From Streptomyces sp. NBC_00306 (GTDB lineage Bacteria; Actinomycetota; Actinomycetes; Streptomycetales; Streptomycetaceae), in NCBI RefSeq assembly GCF_036169555.1, contig NZ_CP108032.1:4278001-4342000 (forward strand): 64,000 nucleotides of DNA, given 5' to 3'. The notes under the pieces are model-generated. The model made no database searches and was not told the DNA's origin. It worked only from the letters and a program-made list of their open reading frames with translations. Positions 1 through 8,494 of the stretch are shown here, in pieces. Every line of letters begins with the position of its first letter. The stretch's first letter is position 1. A program made the position numbers and the translations under genes.

Positions 1-69
1 TTCGCTCTGCCGCCCCATGATGCTCGTCCGGCCCCGCCCGCACGCCCGCGGAACACCCACGGACACGAA

Positions 70-110
70 GAAGCGGCCGGTTCTGCCCCCGAGGCAGATC
101 CGGCCGCTTC
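70..110. terminator. Terminator hairpin after the Fe-S oxidoreductase gene
   Basis: Arms at 70-80 and 100-110 are perfect inverse complements (GAAGCGGCCGG / CCGGCCGCTTC), and an inner stem TCTGCC/GGCAGA continues the helix. It lies about 40 bases past the stop codon of the leftward gene at 152-2419. No strong T-run follows, as is usual in Streptomyces. Confidence 0.75.
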
Positions 111-151
111 CTTCATCCGTAGGCGCCACCAAGCACCGTCGCGTGTGCCTG

Positions 152-2419
152 TTACTTCACCGGTTCCGGCTCCGGCGCGTCCTCGGGCTCCTCGGACGCC
201 GCCGGGTCGGCCGGGGTCCTGACGGAGTCGAGGAGGAGCTGCGCGACGTCGACGACCTGGAGGCTTTCCTTGGCCTTGCCGTCGTTCTTCTTGCCGTTGA
301 CCGAGTCGGTGAGCATGACGAGGCAGAAGGGGCAGGCGGTGGAGACGATGTCCGGGTTGAGGGACAGCGCCTCGTCCACGCGCTCGGTGTTGATGCGCTT
401 GCCGATGCGCTCCTCCATCCACATCCGCGCGCCGCCGGCGCCGCAGCAGAAGCCGCGTTCCTTGTGGCGGTGCATCTCCTGCTGGCGCAGGCCCGGGACG
501 GCGGACATGATCTCGCGCGGCGGCGTGTAGACCTTGTTGTGACGGCCCAGGTAGCAGGGGTCGTGGTACGTGATGAGGCCCTCGACCGGGGTCACCGGGA
601 TCAGCTTGCCCTCGTCGATGAGGTGCTGGAGCAGCTGCGTGTGGTGGATGACCTCGAACTCGCCGCCCAGCTGCGGGTACTCGTTCGCGATCGTGTTGAA
701 GCAGTGCGGGCAGGTCGCGACGATCTTCTTCGAAGCCTTGGGCTTCTTCGTCGACTCGTCCTCGTCGTCCTCGCCGAACGCCATGTTCAGCATCGCGACG
801 TTCTCCTGGCCGAGCTGCTGGAACAGCGGCTCGTTGCCGAGGCGGCGGGCCGAGTCACCGGTGCACTTCTCGTCGCCGCCCATGATCGCGAATGTGACGC
901 CCGCCATGTGCAGCAGTTCCGCGAAGGCCTTGGTGGTCTTCTTGGCCCGGTCCTCCAGGGCGCCGGCGCAGCCGACCCAGTACAGGTACTCGACCTCGGT
1001 GAGGTCCTCGACGTCCTGTCCGACGATCGGGACCTCGAAGTCGACCTCCTTGGTCCACTCGACGCGCTGCTTCTTGGCCAGCCCCCAGGGGTTGCCCTTC
1101 TTCTCCAGGTTCTTGAGCATCGTGCCCGCCTCGGACGGGAACGCGGACTCGATCATCACCTGGTAGCGGCGCATGTCGACGATGTGGTCGATGTGCTCGA
1201 TGTCGACCGGGCACTGCTCCACGCACGCACCGCAGGTGGTGCAGGACCACAGCACGTCCGGGTCGATGACGCCGTTCTCCTCGAGCGTGCCGATCAGCGG
1301 ACGCTCGGCCTCCGCGAGGGCGGCCGCGGGAACGTCCTTGAGCTGCTCCTCGGAGGCCTTCTCCTCGCCCTCCATCGTCTTGCCGCCGCCGGCCAGCAGG
1401 TACGGGGCCTTGGCGTGCGCGTGGTCGCGCAGCGACATGATGAGCAGCTTCGGGGAGAGCGGCTTTCCGGTGTTCCAGGCGGGGCACTGCGACTGGCAGC
1501 GGCCGCACTCGGTGCACGTGGAGAAGTCGAGGATGCCCTTCCAGGAGAACTGCTCGACCTGGGAGATGCCGAAGACGTCGTCCTCGCCCGGGTCCTCGAA
1601 GTCGATCTCCTTGCCGCCGCTCGTCATCGGCTGGAGCGCGCCGAGGGCGGTGGAGCCGTCGGCGTTCCGCTTGAACCAGATGTTCGGGAAGCCGAGGAAG
1701 CGGTGCCAGGCGACACCCATGTTGGTGTTGAGCGAGACCGTGATCATCCAGATCAGCGAGGTGCCGATCTTGATCATCGCGGTGAAGTAGATCAGCGTCT
1801 GGAGCGTGGAGACGCTCAGACCCTCGAAGGCCAGGACCAGGGGGTACGAGACGAAGTACGGGGCCTCGTAGTGGTCCACGTGGTGGATCGCGCCCTCGAG
1901 CCCGCGCAGGGCGAGGATGGCGAGTCCGATGGTGAGGATGACGTACTCGACGAAGTAGGCCTGCCAGGCCTTCGAGCCGGCGAAGCGGGACTTGCGGCCC
2001 GCGCGGGACGGCAGGTTCAGCAGCCGGATCGCCATCAGGACGACGATGCCGACGACCGTCATCAGGCCGATGAACTCGATGTACATCTCGAACGGCAGGA
2101 AGCCGCCCAGGATCGGCAGGACCCAGTCGGCCTCGAAGAGCTGCCCGTACGCCTGCGCCAGCGTGGGCGGCAGGGTGAGGAAGCCGATGGCGACGAACCA
2201 GTGGGCGAAGCCCACGATCCCCCAACGGTTCATACGGGTATGGCCGAGGAACTCCTTGACCAGGGTGATCGTGCGCTGCTTGGGGTCGTCGGTCCGGCTG
2301 CCCGCAGGCACGGGCTGGCCGAGCTTCACGAACCGGTAGATCTGCGCGACGGCTCGGGCGATGAGCGCAACGCCGACCACGGTCAGAACCAACGACACGA
2401 TGATCGCGGCGAGTTGCAT
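152..2419 (-). CDS. Membrane-bound (Fe-S)-binding heterodisulfide-reductase-like oxidoreductase
   Basis: This 755-residue protein has about five or six hydrophobic segments in its first 250 residues, like the nitrate-reductase-gamma/HdrE type of quinone-linked membrane anchor. Two 4Fe-4S ferredoxin-type motifs follow, CTECGRCQSQCP near residue 302 and CTTCGACVEQCP near 392. The C-terminal half is HdrD/GlpC-like, with cysteine-rich CCG-type motifs, including GCAG and CCGAGG near 655. The family passes electrons between a cytosolic donor and the membrane quinone pool; the donor cannot be read from the sequence. The ATG at 2419 follows a GAGGAG ribosome site. The protein ends in an acidic Pro/Glu tail. 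It is transcribed alone, away from the neighbouring sugar transferase. Family assignment is firm; the substrate is unknown. Confidence 0.9.
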   Translation of the reverse strand: MQLAAIIVSLVLTVVGVALIARAVAQIYRFVKLGQPVPAGSRTDDPKQRTITLVKEFLGHTRMNRWGIVGFAHWFVAIGFLTLPPTLAQAYGQLFEADWVLPILGGFLPFEMYIEFIGLMTVVGIVVLMAIRLLNLPSRAGRKSRFAGSKAWQAYFVEYVILTIGLAILALRGLEGAIHHVDHYEAPYFVSYPLVLAFEGLSVSTLQTLIYFTAMIKIGTSLIWMITVSLNTNMGVAWHRFLGFPNIWFKRNADGSTALGALQPMTSGGKEIDFEDPGEDDVFGISQVEQFSWKGILDFSTCTECGRCQSQCPAWNTGKPLSPKLLIMSLRDHAHAKAPYLLAGGGKTMEGEEKASEEQLKDVPAAALAEAERPLIGTLEENGVIDPDVLWSCTTCGACVEQCPVDIEHIDHIVDMRRYQVMIESAFPSEAGTMLKNLEKKGNPWGLAKKQRVEWTKEVDFEVPIVGQDVEDLTEVEYLYWVGCAGALEDRAKKTTKAFAELLHMAGVTFAIMGGDEKCTGDSARRLGNEPLFQQLGQENVAMLNMAFGEDDEDESTKKPKASKKIVATCPHCFNTIANEYPQLGGEFEVIHHTQLLQHLIDEGKLIPVTPVEGLITYHDPCYLGRHNKVYTPPREIMSAVPGLRQQEMHRHKERGFCCGAGGARMWMEERIGKRINTERVDEALSLNPDIVSTACPFCLVMLTDSVNGKKNDGKAKESLQVVDVAQLLLDSVRTPADPAASEEPEDAPEPEPVK

Positions 2420-2549
2420 GAGGGGGCTCCTCGGGCCTGCGAGGGTGGGAAACTATCCAGCACTACTAAGCGGTAACTTATCCAGTCCGTGCTGAGAGTA
2501 CCCACTTATTCCGCCGCACTGTAGCTGGGCGGCCGGTGATCTGTGTCGC

Positions 2550-3113
2550 TCAGGCATGCCTCACCGGGGTGCGCGGGCGGCGTCCGGCGAGGGCGGCGGG
2601 CAGGGTACGGACCATGATCGCCAGGTCGAGTCCCAGCCAGTGCTGTTCGACGTAGTGGAGGTCGAGGACGGCCTTCTCCTCCCAGGGCATTTCGGAGCGG
2701 CCGCTGACCTGCCAGAGGCCGGTGAGGCCGGGGCGCACTCCGAGACGGGTGCGGAGGCCGCCGACGGCGGGGTCGGCGTCCTCGGGGCGCAGCGGACGCG
2801 GGCCCACCAGCGACATCTCTCCGCGGACGACATGGATCAGCTGGGGCAGCTCGTCGAGGAAGTGGCGGCGCAGAAGGCGTCCGGTGCGGGTGCCCGGGGC
2901 CGCGTGGAAGGCGAGTATGCCGAAGGGGCGGCCCGCGAGGCCGATGCGCCGGCGCCGGACGAGGGCCGTCCGCCGTGAGGTCAGGGCGACCGCGAGGGCG
3001 ATGACGGCCATCAGCGGGGCCAGGAGAAGGAGCAGCAGCAGGCCGCCCGTCACATCCATCAGGCGTTTGGCGGAAACACGCCTGACGGGCGTCAACCGCT
3101 CGACCGGCATCAT
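2550..3113 (-). CDS. Bacterial sugar transferase (WcaJ/PglC-type), shortened
   Basis: The protein is related to polyprenyl-phosphate sugar-1-phosphate transferases, which start exopolysaccharide or glycolipid repeat units at the membrane. Visible hallmarks are the N-terminal KRLMDVTGG followed by one hydrophobic helix, the D-E-L-P-Q block, M-S-L-V-G-P-R-P, and the C-terminal RPGLTGLWQVSGR and LDLHYVE. It is only 187 residues, catalytic domain only. The usual K-F-R-T/S-M motif after the helix is replaced by L-A-F-H-A-A-P, and the segment between it and DELPQ is short. I chose the ATG at 3113 because GGAGGAAGG lies about 10 bases upstream; the open frame continues upstream to 3257 without a better start. 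No other polysaccharide genes are nearby. Fold assignment is good; activity is uncertain. Confidence 0.8.
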   Translation of the reverse strand: MMPVERLTPVRRVSAKRLMDVTGGLLLLLLLAPLMAVIALAVALTSRRTALVRRRRIGLAGRPFGILAFHAAPGTRTGRLLRRHFLDELPQLIHVVRGEMSLVGPRPLRPEDADPAVGGLRTRLGVRPGLTGLWQVSGRSEMPWEEKAVLDLHYVEQHWLGLDLAIMVRTLPAALAGRRPRTPVRHA

Positions 3114-3295
3114 GGGCACACACCCTTCCTCCGCTGTTGACTGGCCTTGACCGTATTTTTGCGCGTTTGGCGCTATTGCGGCTACGACTCTGGCAGAAGG
3201 ACGCCATTTCGATCGCTGCGCCACGCGTGTGAGGCCGCCCGGCCGGGCAAGCGGCACTGGTCACGGCGCAGTATGCATATAAGAGCGGGATAAAA

Positions 3296-3316
3296 GTTGA
3301 GTGGGGTCGACTCAGG
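3296..3316. promoter_or_regulatory. HAIR element 1 (HspR operator) upstream of dnaK
   Basis: GTTGAGT-N7-ACTCAGG is a close match to the HspR-associated inverted repeat CTTGAGT-N7-ACTCAAG. It lies 71 bases before the dnaK start and upstream of a possible -35 hexamer TTGACT at 3321. Confidence 0.8.
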
Positions 3317-3347
3317 TCTGTTGACTACGAAGACCGGGTCATGCATC

Positions 3348-3368
3348 CTTGAGCGAGATCTACTCAAG
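3348..3368. promoter_or_regulatory. HAIR element 2 (HspR operator) upstream of dnaK
   Basis: CTTGAGC-N7-ACTCAAG differs from the HAIR consensus at one position. Its centre is 52 bases from the first element and 19 bases before the dnaK ATG, so bound HspR would sit over or just after the transcription start. Two good copies are visible here; S. coelicolor is reported to have three at this promoter. Confidence 0.88.
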
Positions 3369-3386
3369 TCTGCTGGAGGAATTGAC

Positions 3387-5258
3387 ATGGCACGTGCGGT
3401 CGGCATCGACCTGGGCACGACTAACTCCGTCGTCAGCGTTCTGGAGGGCGGCGAGCCCACCGTCATCACCAACGCCGAGGGTGCCAGGACCACGCCGTCC
3501 GTCGTCGCCTTCGCGAAGAACGGTGAAGTGCTGGTCGGCGAGGTGGCCAAGCGCCAGGCGGTCACCAACGTCGACAGGACCATCCGGTCGGTCAAGCGCC
3601 ACATGGGCACCGACTGGAAGATCGAGCTCGACGGGAAGAACTTCAACCCGCAGCAGATGAGCGCCTTCATCCTGCAGAAGCTGAAGCGCGACGCGGAGTC
3701 CTACCTCGGCGAGAAGGTCACCGACGCGGTGATCACCGTCCCGGCGTACTTCAACGACTCCGAGCGCCAGGCGACGAAGGAGGCCGGCGAGATCGCCGGT
3801 CTGAACGTGCTGCGTATCGTCAACGAGCCCACCGCGGCCGCCCTGGCGTACGGCCTCGACAAGGACGACCAGACCATCCTGGTCTTCGACCTCGGTGGCG
3901 GCACCTTCGACGTCTCGCTGCTGGAGATCGGCGACGGCGTCGTCGAGGTGAAGGCGACCAACGGTGACAACCACCTCGGTGGTGACGACTGGGACCAGCG
4001 TGTCGTCGACTACCTGGTGAAGCAGTTCGCCAACGGTCACGGCGTGGACCTGGGCAAGGACAAGATGGCTCTCCAGCGTCTCCGCGAGGCCGCGGAGAAG
4101 GCGAAGATCGAGCTCTCGTCCTCGACCGAGACGACGATCAACCTTCCCTACATCACGGCATCGGCCGAGGGCCCGCTGCACCTGGACGAGAAGCTGACGC
4201 GCGCTCAGTTCCAGCAGCTGACCGCCGACCTGCTGGAGCGCTGCAAGACGCCGTTCCACAACGTCATCAAGGACGCGGGCATCCAGCTCTCCGAGATCGA
4301 CCACGTCGTTCTCGTCGGTGGCTCGACCCGTATGCCCGCCGTCGCCGAGCTCGTCAAGGAGCTCACCGGCGGCAAGGACGCCAACAAGGGCGTGAACCCG
4401 GACGAGGTCGTCGCCATCGGCGCCGCGCTCCAGGCCGGTGTCCTCAAGGGTGAGGTCAAGGACGTCCTGCTCCTCGACGTCACCCCGCTGTCCCTCGGTA
4501 TCGAGACCAAGGGCGGCATCATGACCAAGCTCATCGAGCGCAACACCACGATCCCGACCAAGCGGTCCGAGATCTTCACGACGGCCGAGGACAACCAGCC
4601 GTCGGTGCAGATCCAGGTCTACCAGGGCGAGCGCGAGATCGCGGCGTACAACAAGAAGCTCGGGATGTTCGAGCTGACCGGTCTGCCGCCGGCCCCGCGC
4701 GGGGTCCCGCAGATCGAGGTCGCCTTCGACATCGACGCCAACGGCATCATGCACGTGACCGCGAAGGACCTGGGCACGGGCAAGGAGCAGAAGATGACCG
4801 TCACCGGCGGCTCCTCGCTGCCGAAGGACGAGGTCGACCGGATGCGCCAGGAGGCCGAGCAGTACGCGGACGAGGACCACCGCCGCCGCGAGGCCGCCGA
4901 GTCCCGCAACCAGGGCGAGCAGCTCGTCTACCAGACCGAGAAGTTCCTCAAGGACAACGAGGACAAGGTCCCGGGCGATGTGAAGACCGAGGTCGAGGAG
5001 GCGCTCGGCGAGCTCAAGGAGAAGCTCAAGGGCGAGGACACGGCCGAGATCCGCACCGCGACCGAGAAGGTCGCCGCCGTCTCGCAGAAGCTGGGCCAGG
5101 CCATGTACGCCGACGCCCAGGCCGGCCAGGCCGCCGGTGGCGGCGAGGGCGCGCAGGACGGTGCCGCGGGTCAGTCCGCTGACGCCGCCGACGACGTCGT
5201 GGACGCCGAGATCGTCGACGACGAGAAGGACTCCGGGCGTCAGGGTGGTGCCGCGTGA
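3387..5258 (+). CDS. dnaK: Hsp70 chaperone DnaK
   Basis: This is the 623-residue cytosolic Hsp70, which binds exposed hydrophobic stretches of unfolded proteins in an ATP cycle driven by DnaJ and GrpE. The ATPase domain opens with VGIDLGTTNSVV, with the phosphate-binding DLGGGTFDVSLL and the VLVGGSTRMP motif further on. The linker DVLLLDVTPLSLGIETKGG leads to the substrate-binding domain, and a Gly/Ala/Asp-rich flexible tail ends in acidic residues. The ATG at 3387 has the ribosome site GGAGGA eight bases upstream; longer upstream frames run through the HAIR operators and are not coding. It is the first gene of dnaK-grpE-dnaJ-hspR, and its stop overlaps the grpE start (GTGA). Regulation by HspR through the two HAIR repeats is expected. 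Confidence 0.98.
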   Translation: MARAVGIDLGTTNSVVSVLEGGEPTVITNAEGARTTPSVVAFAKNGEVLVGEVAKRQAVTNVDRTIRSVKRHMGTDWKIELDGKNFNPQQMSAFILQKLKRDAESYLGEKVTDAVITVPAYFNDSERQATKEAGEIAGLNVLRIVNEPTAAALAYGLDKDDQTILVFDLGGGTFDVSLLEIGDGVVEVKATNGDNHLGGDDWDQRVVDYLVKQFANGHGVDLGKDKMALQRLREAAEKAKIELSSSTETTINLPYITASAEGPLHLDEKLTRAQFQQLTADLLERCKTPFHNVIKDAGIQLSEIDHVVLVGGSTRMPAVAELVKELTGGKDANKGVNPDEVVAIGAALQAGVLKGEVKDVLLLDVTPLSLGIETKGGIMTKLIERNTTIPTKRSEIFTTAEDNQPSVQIQVYQGEREIAAYNKKLGMFELTGLPPAPRGVPQIEVAFDIDANGIMHVTAKDLGTGKEQKMTVTGGSSLPKDEVDRMRQEAEQYADEDHRRREAAESRNQGEQLVYQTEKFLKDNEDKVPGDVKTEVEEALGELKEKLKGEDTAEIRTATEKVAAVSQKLGQAMYADAQAGQAAGGGEGAQDGAAGQSADAADDVVDAEIVDDEKDSGRQGGAA

Positions 5259-5905
5259 CGGAGGAGACTCCGGGGTTCGACGAGCACGACGAGAACCCCT
5301 CCGTCCCCTCCGGCTCGACATCTGACGACGCCGCCGAGCCCGCCGAGTCCTCCGAGAAGGAGGGCCCGGCGGCCCCGGCAGGGGACGCAGCAAAGATTGC
5401 CGGTCTGACGGCACAGCTGGACCAGGTCCGTACGGCTGCCAACGAGCGCACGGCCGACCTCCAGCGGCTCCAGGCCGAGTACCAGAACTACCGCCGTCGT
5501 GTGGAGCGCGACCGGATCACGGTCAAGGAGATCGCCACGGCGGCTCTGCTGACCGAGCTCCTGCCCGTGCTCGACGACATCGGCCGCGCCCGTGAACACG
5601 GGGAACTCGTGGGCGGGTTCAAGTCGGTCGCCGAATCTCTCGAGACGGCGGCCGCCAAGATGGGCCTGCAGCAGTTCGGCAAGGAGGGCGAGCCCTTCGA
5701 CCCGACGATCCACGAGGCGCTGATGCACAGTTACGCACCGGACGTCACCGAGACCACGTGCGTCGCGGTGCTTCAGCCGGGGTATCGCATCGGCGAGCGG
5801 ACCATCCGCCCCGCGCGGGTCGCGGTGGCCGAGCCCCAGCCGGGCGCGGCGCCCAAGGACGAGACGGCGAACGACGAGGAGAGCGGTGGCCCGGACGAGG
5901 GCTGA
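5255..5905 (+). CDS. grpE: Nucleotide exchange factor GrpE
   Basis: GrpE releases ADP from DnaK and so resets the chaperone cycle. The 216-residue protein has an acidic, disordered N-terminal region (about residues 1-45), a long coiled-coil helix (about 45-85), and the conserved C-terminal beta domain with FDPTIHEALMH and a YRIGERTIRPARVAV-like segment typical of GrpE. Translation starts at a GTG whose last bases are part of the dnaK stop (GTGA), so the two are translationally coupled. A Pro/Asp/Glu-rich tail ends the protein, as is common in Streptomyces. It is the second gene of the HspR-controlled operon. Confidence 0.97.
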   Translation: MTEETPGFDEHDENPSVPSGSTSDDAAEPAESSEKEGPAAPAGDAAKIAGLTAQLDQVRTAANERTADLQRLQAEYQNYRRRVERDRITVKEIATAALLTELLPVLDDIGRAREHGELVGGFKSVAESLETAAAKMGLQQFGKEGEPFDPTIHEALMHSYAPDVTETTCVAVLQPGYRIGERTIRPARVAVAEPQPGAAPKDETANDEESGGPDEG

Positions 5906-5935
5906 CGCAATGATCGTCCGAGAGGAGGGACGTCG

Positions 5936-7126
5936 ATGAGCACGAAGGACTTCGTCGAGAAGGACTACTACAAGGTTCTCGGCGTCCCCAAGGACGCCAC
6001 CGAGGCCGAGATCAAGAAGGCGTACCGGAAGCTCGCCCGCGAGTTCCACCCGGACGCCAACAAGGGCGACACCAAGGCGGAGGAGCGCTTCAAGGAGATC
6101 TCCGAGGCCAACGACGTACTCGGCGACCCCAAGCGGCGCAAGGAGTACGACGAGGCGCGCGCCCTCTTCGGCAACGGCGGCTTCCGGGCCGGGCCCGGTG
6201 CCGCCGGCGGCAGTTTCAACTTCGACCTGGGCGACCTCTTCGGGGGCGCCCAGGGCGGGCCGCAGGGCGGAGGTGCCGGCGGCTTCGGCGGCGGCCTCGG
6301 CGACGTCTTCGGCGGGCTGTTCAACCGCGGCGCCGGCACCGGCGCGGGTACGCGGACGCAGCCCCGCCGCGGCCAGGACATCGAGTCCGAGGTGACGCTC
6401 AGCTTCACCGAGGCGGTCGACGGGGCCACGGTCCCGCTGCGGATGTCCAGTTCGGCGGCGTGCAAGGCGTGTGCGGGTACCGGCGACAAGAACGGCACAC
6501 CCCGGGTGTGCCCGACCTGCGTCGGCACCGGCCAGGTCTCGCGCGGCGGCAGCGGCTCGTTCTCGCTGACCGACCCGTGCGTGGACTGCAAGGGCCGCGG
6601 GCTCATCGCGCAGGACCCCTGCGAGGTCTGCAAGGGCAGCGGGCGTGCCCGCTCCTCGCGCACCATGCAGGTCAGGATCCCCGCGGGCGTCTCCGACAGC
6701 CAGCGGATCCGGCTGCGCGGCAAGGGCGCCCCGGGCGAACGGGGCGGTCCAGCGGGCGACTTGTACGTGGTTGTGCACGTCGACGCCCATCCCGTCTTCG
6801 GCCGCAAGGGCGACAACCTCACGATCACCGTGCCCGTCACCTACACGGAGGCGGCGCTGGGCGGCGAGGTGAAGGTGCCGACCCTGGGCGGCCCGCCGGT
6901 GACGCTGAAGCTGCCCGCGGGCACCCCCAACGGCCGTACGATGCGGGCCCGTGGCAAGGGAGCCGTCCGCAAGGACGGCACCCGCGGTGATCTGCTGGTC
7001 ACCGTCGAGGTCGCGGTCCCCAAGGAGCTGAGCGACAAGGCGAAGGAAGCGCTGGAGGCCTACCGCGAAGCCACCGCGGAAGAGGACCCGCGGGCCGAGC
7101 TGTTCCAGGCCGCGAAGGGAGCATGA
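5936..7126 (+). CDS. dnaJ: Hsp40 co-chaperone DnaJ (operon copy)
   Basis: This 396-residue co-chaperone delivers substrates to DnaK and stimulates its ATPase. The J domain (about residues 8-75) contains the HPD tripeptide in EFHPDANKGD. A Gly/Phe-rich region follows, then four CXXCXGXG-type zinc repeats (starting CKACAGTG, CPTCVGTG, CVDCKGRG, CEVCKGSG), then the C-terminal substrate-binding and dimerisation domains. The ATG at 5936 is preceded by AGAGGAGGGA. It is 30 bases after grpE and leaves one base before hspR, consistent with one operon. Confidence 0.97.
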   Translation: MSTKDFVEKDYYKVLGVPKDATEAEIKKAYRKLAREFHPDANKGDTKAEERFKEISEANDVLGDPKRRKEYDEARALFGNGGFRAGPGAAGGSFNFDLGDLFGGAQGGPQGGGAGGFGGGLGDVFGGLFNRGAGTGAGTRTQPRRGQDIESEVTLSFTEAVDGATVPLRMSSSAACKACAGTGDKNGTPRVCPTCVGTGQVSRGGSGSFSLTDPCVDCKGRGLIAQDPCEVCKGSGRARSSRTMQVRIPAGVSDSQRIRLRGKGAPGERGGPAGDLYVVVHVDAHPVFGRKGDNLTITVPVTYTEAALGGEVKVPTLGGPPVTLKLPAGTPNGRTMRARGKGAVRKDGTRGDLLVTVEVAVPKELSDKAKEALEAYREATAEEDPRAELFQAAKGA

Positions 7127-7127
7127 G

Positions 7128-7583
7128 ATGGATGGCCGGAGCGGACGTAGCCGGAACCCTTATCAGCTGACCGACGAGTCACCGGTGTATGTGATCTCGG
7201 TGGCGGCCCAGCTGTCCGGCCTGCACCCCCAGACCCTGCGTCAGTACGACCGTCTCGGTCTGGTCTCTCCCGACCGAACCCCCGGCCGGGGCAGGCGTTA
7301 CTCGGCCCGCGACATCGAACTGCTGCGCACCGTCCAGCAGTTGTCGCAGGACGAGGGCATCAACCTGGCCGGTATCAAGCGCATCATCGAACTGGAGAAC
7401 CAGGTCGCGGCGCTCCAGTCCCGCGTCGCCGAGCTGGCTTCGGCGGTCGAGGGCGCGGCGGCGGCCATGCAGCAGCGTGAGGCCCAGGTGCACGCCTCGT
7501 ACCGGCGCGATCTCGTGCCGTACCAGGATGTGCAGCAGGCGAGCGCGCTGGTGGTGTGGCGGCCCAAGCGGACCTCGGAGTAG
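7128..7583 (+). CDS. hspR: MerR-family heat-shock repressor HspR
   Basis: HspR binds HAIR inverted repeats and represses the dnaK operon and clpB, with DnaK acting as co-repressor at normal temperature (known in S. coelicolor). The 151-residue protein has a MerR winged helix near residues 19-90: YVISVAAQLSGLHPQTLRQYDRLGL, then GRGRRYSARDIELL, then an effector-type coiled coil. The C-terminal part lacks the cysteines of metal-sensing MerR proteins. It starts one base after the dnaJ stop and closes the operon, giving autoregulation. Operators matching its consensus lie at 3296-3316, 3348-3368 and 11709-11729 in this window. Confidence 0.96.
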   Translation: MDGRSGRSRNPYQLTDESPVYVISVAAQLSGLHPQTLRQYDRLGLVSPDRTPGRGRRYSARDIELLRTVQQLSQDEGINLAGIKRIIELENQVAALQSRVAELASAVEGAAAAMQQREAQVHASYRRDLVPYQDVQQASALVVWRPKRTSE

Positions 7584-7646
7584 GACCGTTCGGCCCGCGG
7601 CCGACAGCCAGGAGCTGTCGGTCCGCGGCCTTCCAGCAGGACACCC

Positions 7647-7683
7647 GGCGGGGCCGGAGAGCGACACGCTCTCCGGCCCCGCC
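7647..7683. terminator. Terminator of the dnaK operon
   Basis: Seventeen-base perfectly complementary arms (7647-7663 and 7667-7683) flank a three-base loop, 63 bases after the hspR stop. A weaker hairpin around GACAGC/GCTGTC lies just before it. Confidence 0.85.
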
Positions 7684-7815
7684 GTCGTGCTGTCCGCTGG
7701 CATATAGCTGACCCCCCGGTGCAGCAAGCTGACAGCGATCTCGGTGGAGTGCGTCCGGACCCGCCGGCCCCGGCCGATACGGGCAGCTCGGCGCCGGAGC
7801 GTCCGAAGCCGCCGG

Positions 7816-8334
7816 CTAGGGAAGGGCCGTGGCCACCGCGTCGATCGCCATCATCCACATCGGCTGCGCCCCCGTGCCGAAGGCGGCCGCGAGGGTGTAG
7901 CCCAGCGCCGCGTCCAGGGGCACGATCTCCGCGTCCTCGCGCCACTCCGCTATCACGTGGCCGTCGCCGTCCGAGGAGAAGTCGCCGATGTGCCGGCCGT
8001 CACGGACGAGGCGGCTGCTGGGGACGGAGTCCGGGACCAGGCGGTACGACGTACCTGCGTGGTCGACGTCCACGGCGTACGAGCGTCGGGTCAGACGGCC
8101 CCTGGACGGGGTCAGCTTCGCCGGGGTCCCGTCGATCCGCAGGGTCAGCTGCTCGGGATCACGGGTGCCGATGGCGATGTGGTCGTCCTTCTCCGAGTCC
8201 GGCGCGCGGTTGAGGGTGATCCTGGGGATCCCCTCGCCCTCGACCAGCAGGGACTCCTGGCCCTCCAGCCGGATGCGCAGCTCTCCGAAGCGGTCGTCCT
8301 GGACCGGTGCGGGTGTGGGGGTGGTGTCGTTCAT
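7816..8334 (-). CDS. Conserved hypothetical protein (possible scramblase/LURP-like beta barrel)
   Basis: I do not recognise this 172-residue protein with certainty. It has no signal peptide or membrane helix. The composition is mostly alternating beta-strand pattern with acidic loops: a Pro/Thr-rich start, then repeated strand-like segments (RIRLEGQESLLVEG, LTLRIDGTPAKLTPSRG, RRSYAVDVDHAGTSYRLVP), ending with a hydrophobic segment PLDAALGYTLAAAFG. This could suggest a LURP1/tubby-like barrel, but that is only a guess from pattern. The ATG at 8334 has AAGGA six bases upstream. It stands alone between the dnaK operon terminator and a truncated oxidoreductase. Confidence 0.7.
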   Translation of the reverse strand: MNDTTPTPAPVQDDRFGELRIRLEGQESLLVEGEGIPRITLNRAPDSEKDDHIAIGTRDPEQLTLRIDGTPAKLTPSRGRLTRRSYAVDVDHAGTSYRLVPDSVPSSRLVRDGRHIGDFSSDGDGHVIAEWREDAEIVPLDAALGYTLAAAFGTGAQPMWMMAIDAVATALP

Positions 8335-8494
8335 GGGGAGTCCTTCGGTCCTTCAGTGTGGTCAGAACTGACGGTTCACGACAGTGAGTCGGTGGTGCTC
8401 GTGGGCCGCGGCCGGACGGCTCGCGGTGAGGTCCCGGTAGAGATCATTCCTCGGGAGAGGGTCCTGGTGCCCGTACGCCGGTCCCCGCACGGCG

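Noticed and set aside
17..2476. Very long plus-strand frame (819 residues) opposite the Fe-S gene
   Set aside because: It lies antisense to a well-supported gene and has Arg/Leu/Val/Asp/His-rich composition without motifs, as expected for a GC-rich shadow frame.
3180..3386. CIRCE element (HrcA operator) at dnaK
   Set aside because: No TTAGCACTC-N9-GAGTGCTAA-like sequence is present; only HAIR repeats are found, consistent with HspR control.
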